Shown: positions 11,328 through 18,651 of the stretch, piece after piece | Layout: each line of letters begins with the position of its first letter | How positions within the stretch are numbered: the stretch's first letter is position 1 | Assembly (NCBI RefSeq): GCF_004342625.1 | Contig: NZ_SMAH01000006.1 | Span: 122,501 to 166,959 of the forward strand | Direction of reading: 5' to 3' | Origin: Tepidimonas ignava | GTDB taxonomy: Bacteria; Pseudomonadota; Gammaproteobacteria; Burkholderiales; Burkholderiaceae_C | DNA length: 44,459 bases | Notes under the pieces: generated by a model | Database searches by the model: none | The model's input: the letters and a program-made list of their open reading frames with translations, nothing else | What the model was told of the DNA's origin: nothing | Made by a program: the position numbers and the translations under genes

Positions 11328-11422
11328 GGCAGCCCCCGTGTGGGGTGGGGGCTGCCGGCTGGGGCGCTGCGCCCCGATTCCACGGGGGCAGCGCCCGTGC
11401 GCCGCAGGCACGGCGCACGGGC
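11328..11422 (-). promoter_or_regulatory. Array of mutually exclusive hairpins between the binding-protein gene and livF
   Basis: Four inverted repeats fall within 95 bases. They are 11328-11337/11347-11356 (10 bp), 11361-11366/11370-11375 (6 bp), 11362-11370/11388-11396 (9 bp) and 11393-11403/11412-11422 (11 bp). The third shares bases with both the second and the fourth, so they cannot all form. No T-run follows on the minus strand. Likely roles are transcript stabilisation or partial termination after the highly expressed binding-protein gene. Confidence 0.55.
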
Positions 11423-11431
11423 CGGCGCCCA

Positions 11432-12772
11432 TCAGGACTGGCAATCCTGCGGCGTGCGACGCTGGATCTTTTTCTCGGCCGCGTACTTGTCGGCCGCGGC
11501 GCGCACCATCGGCTTGATGATCTGCTCGTCACCCTGGTACCAGTCGCTGGTGAACACCCACTTGGTGCCGTCCCAGGTGTGGATGCGGGCCCAGGCCGCG
11601 CCCATGTGGTCCTGACAGCTGGTGGAGATGGGGCGCAAGACGCCCTTGAAGCCCAGCGCGTCGAGCTTGGCCTGGGTCAGGTCCAGGTTTTCCAAGCCCC
11701 AGCGCACCTGCTCGCCGGTCATGACCTTGCCCTTGCCAAAGCGCTCCTGCGCCCGGCGCACGCCCTCCACGGCCAGCATCGCGCTCATCGCGCCGCGCAC
11801 GTACAGCACGCTGCCCACCTCCTCGCGCGGGCCGGTGCCTTGGCCCTTGGCATGCACCTTGTCGAGGATTTCCTTGATGAACGGGGCGTTGGGCTCGGCC
11901 CCGTGCTGCATCGTGACGGCGTTGTAGCCCTTGGCGCCCATGCCGACGTCTTTGACGTCCGGCTCGGCGCCGGCCCACCACACGCCGTACATCTTCTCAC
12001 GCGGGTAGCCCACCGCCTGCGCCTCTTTGAGGGCGGTGGAGTTCATCACACCCCAACCCCACAGCAGGATGTAGTCGGGGCGCTGCTGGCGGATCTGCAG
12101 CCAAGTGGATTTTTGCTCGACACCCGGATGCGCCACGGGCAGCAGGCTGAGCTGGAAGCCGTGCATCGCGGCGCGCTCTTGCAGCAGCGGGATCGGCTCC
12201 TTGCCGAAGGGGCTGTCGTGGTAGACCAGCGCGATCTTCTTGCCCTTGAGGTTGGCCAGGCCGCCCTCTTTTTTACCGATGTGCTGGATCAGCACGTCGG
12301 CCGCGACCCAATAGGTGCCTGCCAGCGGGAAGTTCCACTTGAACACGCCACCGTCCTGCGATTCGCTGCGGCCGTAGCCGGCGGTGATCAGCGGGATCTT
12401 GTCCACCGGCGCTTTTTCGGTCAGCGCGAAGGTGATGCCGGTGGACAGCGGCTGGAACATCGTGGCGCCGCCGTTTTTGCCCTTGAGGCGTTCGTAGCAC
12501 TCGACGCCACGGTCGGTGGCGTAGCCGGTCTCGCACTCCTCGAAGCTGATCTTGACGCCGTTGATGCCACCGCGCGCGTTGGTCAGCTTGAGGTAGTCGA
12601 TAAAGCCGTTGGCCCACGGCACGCCGTTGGGCGCGTAGGCGCCGGTGCGGTACACCAGCACCGGGAAGAACTGCTCCTTGGCCTGCTGGGCCTGGGCCGG
12701 CGTGCCCACCAGCGCGGTGGCGACGGTGGCGGCCGCCGCGGCGGCGGCCAGGACGGTGGATCGCAGCTTCAT
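11432..12772 (-). CDS. Periplasmic substrate-binding protein of the liv-type ABC transporter
   Basis: 446 aa, longer than LivJ/LivK (about 370) but usual for the subfamily next to CoA ligases. A signal peptide (1-28, ending PAQAQ) precedes a type I periplasmic-binding fold: VLVYRTGAYAPNGVPWANGF, FEECETGYATDRGVECYERL, MFQPLSTGITFAL and LVYHDSPFGKEPIPLLQE. It should deliver ligand to LivH/LivM. ATG 12772 has AAGGAG a few bases upstream. It lies fifth in the operon, 45 bases after livM. The partner CoA ligases suggest an organic acid ligand rather than an amino acid; this is inference. Confidence 0.9.
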   Translation of the reverse strand: MKLRSTVLAAAAAAATVATALVGTPAQAQQAKEQFFPVLVYRTGAYAPNGVPWANGFIDYLKLTNARGGINGVKISFEECETGYATDRGVECYERLKGKNGGATMFQPLSTGITFALTEKAPVDKIPLITAGYGRSESQDGGVFKWNFPLAGTYWVAADVLIQHIGKKEGGLANLKGKKIALVYHDSPFGKEPIPLLQERAAMHGFQLSLLPVAHPGVEQKSTWLQIRQQRPDYILLWGWGVMNSTALKEAQAVGYPREKMYGVWWAGAEPDVKDVGMGAKGYNAVTMQHGAEPNAPFIKEILDKVHAKGQGTGPREEVGSVLYVRGAMSAMLAVEGVRRAQERFGKGKVMTGEQVRWGLENLDLTQAKLDALGFKGVLRPISTSCQDHMGAAWARIHTWDGTKWVFTSDWYQGDEQIIKPMVRAAADKYAAEKKIQRRTPQDCQS

Positions 12773-12817
12773 GGTGTGTCTCCTTCGGGTTGAAGCACGG
12801 GTGGGGAAAGGGTGTCG

Positions 12818-13894
12818 TCAGTGCGGGAACGGCCAGATGCGCAGCTTGTGTTTGGCCGTGGACCACAGTTTGGCCAGGCCGTGCGGCTCGACGATGAGGA
12901 ACCACACGATCAGCGCGCCAAAAATCATGTACTCGGTGTGGCTGACCGCGGCGGTGGAAATCTCCAGCCCGAACAAGCCGCCCAGCCAAGGCAGGAACTG
13001 GTTGAGGAAGATCGGCAGCACGACGATGAAGGCGGCGCCGAAAAAGCTGCCCATGATCGAGCCCAGGCCGCCGATGATGACCATGAACAGCAACTGGAAC
13101 GAGCGGTCGATCGAAAACGCCGCCGGCTCCCACGACCCGAGGTGCACAAAGCCCCACAGCGCGCCCGCCACACCGACGATGAACGAGCTCACCGCAAACG
13201 CCGACAGCTTGGCGTACACCGGGCGGATGCCGATGACGGCGGCGGCCACGTCCATGTCACGGATGGCCATCCACTCGCGCCCGATGGCCGAGCGCACCAG
13301 GTTTTTGGCCAGCAGCGCGAACACCACCACGAACCCCAGGCAAAACAAGTACTTTTCCACCGGGGTGTCGATGCGCCAGCCCAGCACGCTCAGGTTCGAC
13401 ACCGACACCGACCCCGACGGGTTGTGGTTGGTGAACCAGCCGATGCGCAAAAACGCCCAGTCGGCAAAAAACTGCGCCGCCAGCGTGGCCACGGCCAGGT
13501 ACAGCCCTTTGACGCGCAGGCTGGGGATGCCAAAGACGATGCCCATCAGCGTGGCGCACACACCGCCGATCAGCAGCGCCACGATCAGCGGCATGCCCTC
13601 GATGCGCACGAACGCGTTGTAGGCCATGTAGGCGCCCGCCGCCATGAACGCGCCCGAGCCCAGCGAGATCTGGCCGCAGTAGCCCACCAGGATGTTGACC
13701 CCGATGGCGGCCAGCGACAGGATCAAAAACGGGATCAGGATGGCGCGGAACAGGTACTCGTCGGCCAGCAGCGGCACGCCGACGAACGCGAACGCCACCA
13801 AGGCCAAGATGGCCCAACGGTCCTGGGCGATCGGAAAAATGGCCTGATCCGCCCGGTAGCTGGTTTTGAATTGGCCGTTTTCGCGGTAGAACAT
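12818..13894 (-). CDS. livM: Branched-chain-type ABC transporter permease (LivM family)
   Basis: 358 aa, with about 10 hydrophobic segments after a polar N-terminus (1-25). Family features include INILVGYCGQISLGSGAFMAAGAYMAYN and GIPSLRVKGLYLAVATLAAQFF. It forms the inner-membrane channel with LivH. The N-terminal extension MFYRENGQFKTSYRADQ is shorter than in E. coli LivM. It follows livH by 40 bases in the same operon. Confidence 0.93.
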   Translation of the reverse strand: MFYRENGQFKTSYRADQAIFPIAQDRWAILALVAFAFVGVPLLADEYLFRAILIPFLILSLAAIGVNILVGYCGQISLGSGAFMAAGAYMAYNAFVRIEGMPLIVALLIGGVCATLMGIVFGIPSLRVKGLYLAVATLAAQFFADWAFLRIGWFTNHNPSGSVSVSNLSVLGWRIDTPVEKYLFCLGFVVVFALLAKNLVRSAIGREWMAIRDMDVAAAVIGIRPVYAKLSAFAVSSFIVGVAGALWGFVHLGSWEPAAFSIDRSFQLLFMVIIGGLGSIMGSFFGAAFIVVLPIFLNQFLPWLGGLFGLEISTAAVSHTEYMIFGALIVWFLIVEPHGLAKLWSTAKHKLRIWPFPH

Positions 13895-13934
13895 GGGTCG
13901 TCCTCAGTGCGTGGGGGCAAGCGCGGCGTGGAGC

Positions 13935-14864
13935 TCAGACACGGTCGATGATCTTTTCGCCAAAGAGGCCCTGCGGGCGAAACAGCAGGAACACCAGCGC
14001 CAACACGTAGGCAAACCAGATTTCGATGCCGCCACCGACGTAGGGGCCCAGGTACACCTCGGACAGCTTTTCGCCCACGCCTATGATCAGCCCGCCGACG
14101 ATGGCGCCCGGCACCGACGTCAAGCCGCCCAGGATGATGACCGGCAGCGCGCGCAGCGCCACCGTGGTCAGCGAGAACTGCACGCCGAGCTTGGAGCCCC
14201 AGATCATGCCGGCCACCAGCGCCACGATGCCGGCCACGCACCACACGATGACCCAGATGCGGTTGAGCGGGATGCCGATCGATTGCGCGGCCTGGTGGTC
14301 GTCGGCCACCGCGCGCAGCGCGCGCCCGGTGCCGGTTTTCTGGAAAAACAGGCTCAGACCCGCCACCAGCGTGGCGGCGATGCCGGCGGCGATCAGGTCT
14401 TCCTGGTTGAGCAAAATGCCGCCTTCGAACACGTTGTCCAGCACAAAAATCGGGTCCTTGGGCATGCCGATGTTGATTTGGTAGATGTCGCTGCCGAAGA
14501 TCGTTTGCCCCAAGCCGTCCAGGAAGTAGGTGATGCCCAGCGTGGCCATCAACAGCGTGGCGCCCTCCTGGTTGACCAGGTGGCGCAGCACCAGCGCCTC
14601 GATCAGCCACGCGACGGCGAACATGATGGCCGCCGCCGTGATGAACGCCAGCACGTTGGCCAGCCACAGGCTGTCGATGCCCAGCCACTGGGGGTACCAC
14701 TCGGCAAAGCGGGCCATGGCCAACGCGGCGAACAGCACCATCGCGCCCTGCGCGAAATTGAACACGCCCGAGGCTTTGAAAATCAGCACAAAGCCCAGCG
14801 CCACCAGCGCGTACAGCATGCCGGCCATCAGGCCACCGAACACGGTTTCGAGGAAAAAAGCCAT
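13935..14864 (-). CDS. livH: Branched-chain-type ABC transporter permease (LivH family)
   Basis: 309 aa with about eight membrane segments. The start MAFFLETVFGGLMAGMLYALVALGFVLIFKASGVFNFAQGAMV is the LivH N-terminal signature; the EAA-like cytoplasmic loop is GIPLNRIWVIVWCVAGIVA. It pairs with LivM. The gap from livG is 23 bases. Confidence 0.93.
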   Translation of the reverse strand: MAFFLETVFGGLMAGMLYALVALGFVLIFKASGVFNFAQGAMVLFAALAMARFAEWYPQWLGIDSLWLANVLAFITAAAIMFAVAWLIEALVLRHLVNQEGATLLMATLGITYFLDGLGQTIFGSDIYQINIGMPKDPIFVLDNVFEGGILLNQEDLIAAGIAATLVAGLSLFFQKTGTGRALRAVADDHQAAQSIGIPLNRIWVIVWCVAGIVALVAGMIWGSKLGVQFSLTTVALRALPVIILGGLTSVPGAIVGGLIIGVGEKLSEVYLGPYVGGGIEIWFAYVLALVFLLFRPQGLFGEKIIDRV

Positions 14865-14887
14865 CGTTGCAGCTCCCCTGTCAGGCG

Positions 14888-15673
14888 TTAGTGGCTCGTG
14901 CCCAGGTAGGCCCGGATCACGTCTTCGTTGTTGCGCACCTCGTCGGGGGTGCCGTCACCGATCTTCTTGCCGTAGTCCAGCACCACCACGCGGTCCGAGA
15001 TGTCCATCACCACCCCCATGTCGTGCTCGATCAGCACGATCGTGGTGCCAAACTCGTCGTTGACGTCGAGGATGAAGCGGCACATGTCCTGCTTTTCCTC
15101 GACGTTCATGCCGGCCATCGGCTCGTCGAGCAGCAGCACCTGCGGCTCCATCGCCAGCGCACGGCCCAGGTCCACGCGCTTTTGCAAGCCGTAGGGCAAC
15201 TGGCCCACCGGGGTTTTGCGGTAGGCCTGGATTTCGAGGAAGTCGATGATGCGCTCGACCTTTTCGCGGTGCTCGATCTCCTCACGCTCGGCCGGCCCGA
15301 CGCGCAGCGCCTGCAAGAACAGGTTGCTCTTGATGCGCAGGTTGCGCCCGGTCATGATGTTGTCCAGCACACTCATGCCTTTGAACAGCGCCAGGTTCTG
15401 GAAGGTACGCGCGATGCCCATTTCGGCCACCTGGCGGCTGTTCATGTGCGCAAACGTCTGGCCGCGGAAGGTGATCGAGCCCTCCTGCGGGGTGTACACG
15501 CCGTTGATGCAGTTGAGCATCGACGACTTGCCCGCGCCGTTGGGGCCGATGATGGCGCGGATTTCGTGCTCGCGCACATCGAACGAGATGTCGGTCAGCG
15601 CCTTGACGCCGCCAAAGCGCAGGCTGATGTTGCGCACATCCAGGATGACGTCACCGATCTTGCGTTGGGCCAT
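14888..15673 (-). CDS. livG: Branched-chain-type ABC transporter ATPase (LivG family)
   Basis: 261 aa. Walker A GPNGAGKS is at residues 43-50, Walker B is VLLLDEPMAGMN and the switch region is IVLIEHDMGVVMDISDRVVVLDYG. The signature region reads LPYGLQKRVDLGRAL, the divergent form usual in LivG. Domain order and length match the family. The gene lies 33 bases after the acyl-CoA synthetase gene. Confidence 0.94.
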   Translation of the reverse strand: MAQRKIGDVILDVRNISLRFGGVKALTDISFDVREHEIRAIIGPNGAGKSSMLNCINGVYTPQEGSITFRGQTFAHMNSRQVAEMGIARTFQNLALFKGMSVLDNIMTGRNLRIKSNLFLQALRVGPAEREEIEHREKVERIIDFLEIQAYRKTPVGQLPYGLQKRVDLGRALAMEPQVLLLDEPMAGMNVEEKQDMCRFILDVNDEFGTTIVLIEHDMGVVMDISDRVVVLDYGKKIGDGTPDEVRNNEDVIRAYLGTSH

Positions 15674-15706
15674 GGGTTGGTTCCTCGGGACTGCGGTGCC
15701 GTGGCG

Positions 15707-17653
15707 TCAGGCCGCCTGCTGCAGCGGCGCGAAGGTCTTGGCGTCGGCGATGCGCAGCGTGGCGCTGATGGAGCCGGTGCGACCGTCTTCGAACTTGACC
15801 TGCGTTTCGATGAACTGCTCGGTCTTGCCGCCGTACAGCGCATCGACCAGCACGGCGTACTTTTCGCCGATGAAGCCGCGACGCACCTTGTTGGTGCGGG
15901 TGAGTTCGCCATCGTCGGCGTCGAGCTCTTTGTGCAGGATCAGGAAGCGGTGAATCTGGCTGCCCGACAGCATCTGGTCGCGGCTGAGGTCGGCGTTGAC
16001 CTTTTCGACGCACTCCTGGATCAGCGCGTACACCTCGGGCTTGCCGGCCAGGTCGGTGTAGCCGGCGTAGGGCAGGCCGCGCTTTTCGGCCCAGTTGCCC
16101 ACCGCCTCGAAGTCGATGTTGATCATCGCGCACACCTTGTCGCGCCCGTCGCCGAACGCCACCGCCTCCTTGATGTACGAGAAAAACTTGAGCTTGTTTT
16201 CGACGTACTTGGGCGCGAACATGGCGCCGTCGTGCGCGCCACCGCGCAGCCGGCCCACGTCCTTGACGCGGTCGATGATCTTGAGGTGGCCGCTGGCGTC
16301 GATGAAGCCGGCGTCGCTGGTGTGGTACCAGCCGTCGGCGTCCAGCACTTCGGCGGTGGCCTTGGGGTTTTTGTAGTACTCCTTGAGCAGCCCGGGCGAG
16401 CGCACCAGGATTTCGCCGCTGTCGGACAGCTTGATCTCGACCCCCTCGCACGGCACCCCCACGGTGTCGGCCTTGACCTCGTGGTCGGGCTGCAGGCACA
16501 CGAACACCGCGGTTTCGGTCGAGCCGTAGAGCTGCTTGAGGTTGATGCCGATTGAGCGGTAGAAGGTGAACAGGTCCGGGCCGATGGCCTCGCCGGCCGT
16601 GTACGCCACCCGCACGCGCGAAAAGCCCAGGTTGTTGCGCAGCGGCCCGTACACCAGCACGTTGCCCAGCGCGTACAGCAGCCGCTGGCCCAGCCCGACC
16701 GGTTGGCCGTCCATCAGCCGGGGGCCGATGCGCCGCGCCACGTCCATGAAGGTGTGGAACATCGCGCGCTTGAGCCGCCCAGCGTCCTCCATGCGGATCA
16801 TGACGTTGGTGAGCATGCCCTCGAAGATGCGCGGCGGGGCGAAGTAGTAGGTCGGCCCGATTTCCTTGAGGTCGATCATCACGGTCGACGACGACTCCGG
16901 GCAGTTGACCACGTAGCCGCAGGCCAGCCACTGCGCGTAACTGAAGATGTTTTGGCCGATCCACGCCAATGGCAGGTAGGCCAGCACCTCTTCGCGCTCG
17001 GTCAGGCGGTCGAATTGGGCGCCGACCTCCGCGCGGTTGAGCAGCGTGTGGTGGGTGTGCACCACGCCCTTGGGGTTGCCGGTGGTGCCGGAGGTGAAAA
17101 ACATCGCGGCCACATCGTCGGGTTGACCGAGCTCGACTTGCTCGTCGAAAAACTCGGGGTGCTCGCGGCAAAACACCGCGCCGGCCGCTTCGACCTCGGC
17201 CAACCCGGCCAGCCCCGGGTGGTCGTAGTGGCGCAGCCCGCGCGGGTCGTCAAACAGGATGTGTTCGAGCTGCGGACACTGCGGCCGTATTTCGAGCAGC
17301 TTGTCCACCTGCTCCTGATCTTCGACGACGGCGAAGCGCACCTCGGCGTTGTTGATGGGAAACACGCACTCGGCTGCCACGGCGTCTTGGTACAGCGGCA
17401 CAGGGATGCCGCCCAGCGCCTGCGTGGCCAGCATGGCGGCGTACAGGCTGGGGCGGTTGTTGCCGATCACGACCAGGTGTTCGCCGCGGCGCAAGCCCAA
17501 CTGGTGCAGGCCGGCGGCGATGTGCTGCACGCGCTGCAGCATCTGGCGCCAGGTGGTGACTTGCCAAATGCCGTACTCCTTTTCGCGCATCGCCGGCGCG
17601 TCGGGGCGCGCCTGGGCGTGGCGGATCAACAAGCGCGGAAACGTCGTGCGCAT
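15707..17653 (-). CDS. AMP-dependent acyl-CoA synthetase (long-chain type)
   Basis: 648 aa. The phosphate-binding P-loop FFTSGTTGNPKGVVHTH, the A5-type motif QLYGSTETAVFVC, and the hinge YHTSDAGFIDASGHLKIIDRVKD are all present, so it should be active in forming an acyl-AMP and then an acyl-CoA. Size and order fit the FadD/ACSBG-like group. It is the first gene of the minus-strand operon with livGHM, the binding protein, livF and the PaaK-like ligase. ATG 17653 has AAGGAG 5 bases upstream; the frame is open for 25 more codons upstream, which I exclude. The substrate is unknown; the transporter context suggests an imported organic acid. Confidence 0.92.
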   Translation of the reverse strand: MRTTFPRLLIRHAQARPDAPAMREKEYGIWQVTTWRQMLQRVQHIAAGLHQLGLRRGEHLVVIGNNRPSLYAAMLATQALGGIPVPLYQDAVAAECVFPINNAEVRFAVVEDQEQVDKLLEIRPQCPQLEHILFDDPRGLRHYDHPGLAGLAEVEAAGAVFCREHPEFFDEQVELGQPDDVAAMFFTSGTTGNPKGVVHTHHTLLNRAEVGAQFDRLTEREEVLAYLPLAWIGQNIFSYAQWLACGYVVNCPESSSTVMIDLKEIGPTYYFAPPRIFEGMLTNVMIRMEDAGRLKRAMFHTFMDVARRIGPRLMDGQPVGLGQRLLYALGNVLVYGPLRNNLGFSRVRVAYTAGEAIGPDLFTFYRSIGINLKQLYGSTETAVFVCLQPDHEVKADTVGVPCEGVEIKLSDSGEILVRSPGLLKEYYKNPKATAEVLDADGWYHTSDAGFIDASGHLKIIDRVKDVGRLRGGAHDGAMFAPKYVENKLKFFSYIKEAVAFGDGRDKVCAMINIDFEAVGNWAEKRGLPYAGYTDLAGKPEVYALIQECVEKVNADLSRDQMLSGSQIHRFLILHKELDADDGELTRTNKVRRGFIGEKYAVLVDALYGGKTEQFIETQVKFEDGRTGSISATLRIADAKTFAPLQQAA

Positions 17654-17713
17654 GGGGTCTCCTTGGGGCGCGGCTGGGCCCGCTGATGGGGCCGTGTGGC
17701 CGTCTTGCGATCC

Positions 17714-17757
17714 ACTGTACGCCGACATTTGACGTTTTTTTGTCCTTGTGTGGACAA
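17714..17757 (-). promoter_or_regulatory. Candidate class II Crp/Fnr-type promoter of the acs-liv operon
   Basis: On the minus strand the -10 is TACAGT (17719 down to 17714), which puts the transcription start near 17707. The palindrome TTGTCC-N6-GGACAA (17740-17757) is centred at 17748.5, which is -41.5 from that start, the position of class II Crp/Fnr sites. Half-site spacing (N6) equals that of CRP sites. No -35 hexamer is evident, as expected when an activator replaces it. Confidence 0.6.
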
Positions 17758-17758
17758 T

Positions 17759-17790
17759 CTAGGGTTCACCCTGATTGGGATTTACCCTAG
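17759..17790. repeat. Second palindrome in the divergent regulator-operon gap
   Basis: CTAGGGT (17759-17765) and ACCCTAG (17784-17790) form a 7-bp inverted repeat around 18 bases. The inner part also holds a direct repeat, TTCACCCT (17765-17772) and TTTACCCT (17781-17788). It lies directly beside the TTGTCC palindrome, on the regulator side, and may be a second operator. Confidence 0.45.
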
Positions 17791-17842
17791 GTCGCGGGCG
17801 CGGCGCTGGCGAGGGCGCGCCAAGATTGGTGGCCGGAGAACG

Positions 17843-18571
17843 ATGTCCGTGAGCCCCACCGCCAACCGTTTGCGCCAACGCGCGCGCCCGCTGACCGACG
17901 CCGAGCTGGCCTCGATTCCCTGGCTGCATGGGTTGGAAGCGGACGCCCGCAACCGCGCCCGTGAGGCCCTGATGGTCAGCGAGGCCGAGCCGGGCGACTA
18001 CATTTGCCGCGTCGGGCGGCCGGCGACGTACTGGCTGGGGTTGATCGACGGGCTGCTCAAGATGAGCAACGACGACAGCCGCGGCCCCATCATGACGTTC
18101 ACCGGGCTGGCGCCGGGCGGGTGGTTTGGCGAGGGCACTGCGCTCAAGCGCGAGGCGTACCGCTACAACGTGCAGGCGCTGCGGCGCAGCCGTGTGGCGG
18201 GCTTGCCGATCGACACATTCCACTGGCTGCTGGACAACTCGATCGCCTTCAACCGCTTTGTGATGCACCAGCTCAACGAGCGGCTGGGGCAATTCATCGC
18301 CGCGCGCGAGATCGACCGCATCAGCGACCCCGACGTGCGCGTGGCGCGCAGCCTGGCCAACCTGTTCCACCCGGGGCTGTTTCCCGGGGTGGGGCAGGTG
18401 CTGCGTATCACGCAGCAGGAACTGGCCTACCTGGTGGGGCTGTCGCGCCAGCGTGTCAACCAGGCGCTGGCGCATTGGGAGCGGCAGGGGGCCATCGCGG
18501 TCGAGTACGGGGGGTTGCGTGTGCTCGACCTGGCCGCGCTGCGCCGAGCCGGCAGCGACGGGCCGGCGTGA
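17843..18571 (+). CDS. Crp/Fnr-family transcriptional regulator
   Basis: 242 aa. The N-terminal part (about 30-145) is a cyclic-nucleotide-type effector domain (GDYICRVGRPATYWLGLIDG, PGGWFGEGTALKREAYRYNVQAL). The C-terminal part is a winged helix with ITQQELAYLVGLSRQRVNQALAHWERQGAI as the DNA-reading segment. There is no cysteine cluster for an Fe-S centre, so it is not an oxygen-sensing FNR; whether it binds a nucleotide or an acyl-CoA cannot be told. GGAG lies 4 bases before ATG 17843. It is read divergently from the acyl-CoA synthetase/liv operon and is the obvious candidate to bind the palindromes between them. Confidence 0.9.
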   Translation: MSVSPTANRLRQRARPLTDAELASIPWLHGLEADARNRAREALMVSEAEPGDYICRVGRPATYWLGLIDGLLKMSNDDSRGPIMTFTGLAPGGWFGEGTALKREAYRYNVQALRRSRVAGLPIDTFHWLLDNSIAFNRFVMHQLNERLGQFIAAREIDRISDPDVRVARSLANLFHPGLFPGVGQVLRITQQELAYLVGLSRQRVNQALAHWERQGAIAVEYGGLRVLDLAALRRAGSDGPA

Positions 18572-18590
18572 CCGGGGCGCATGCCCAACC

Positions 18591-18619
18591 TTGGCAGTGT
18601 GGTCGGGCTGCGGTACGAT
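18591..18619 (+). promoter_or_regulatory. Sigma70-type promoter of the GGDEF-EAL gene
   Basis: TTGGCA (18591-18596), a 17-base spacer and TACGAT (18614-18619). The predicted start at about 18626 leaves a 26-base leader before ATG 18652. Confidence 0.65.
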
Positions 18620-18651
18620 GGCCACGACCATTCAGCGACAAGCGTGCGACC

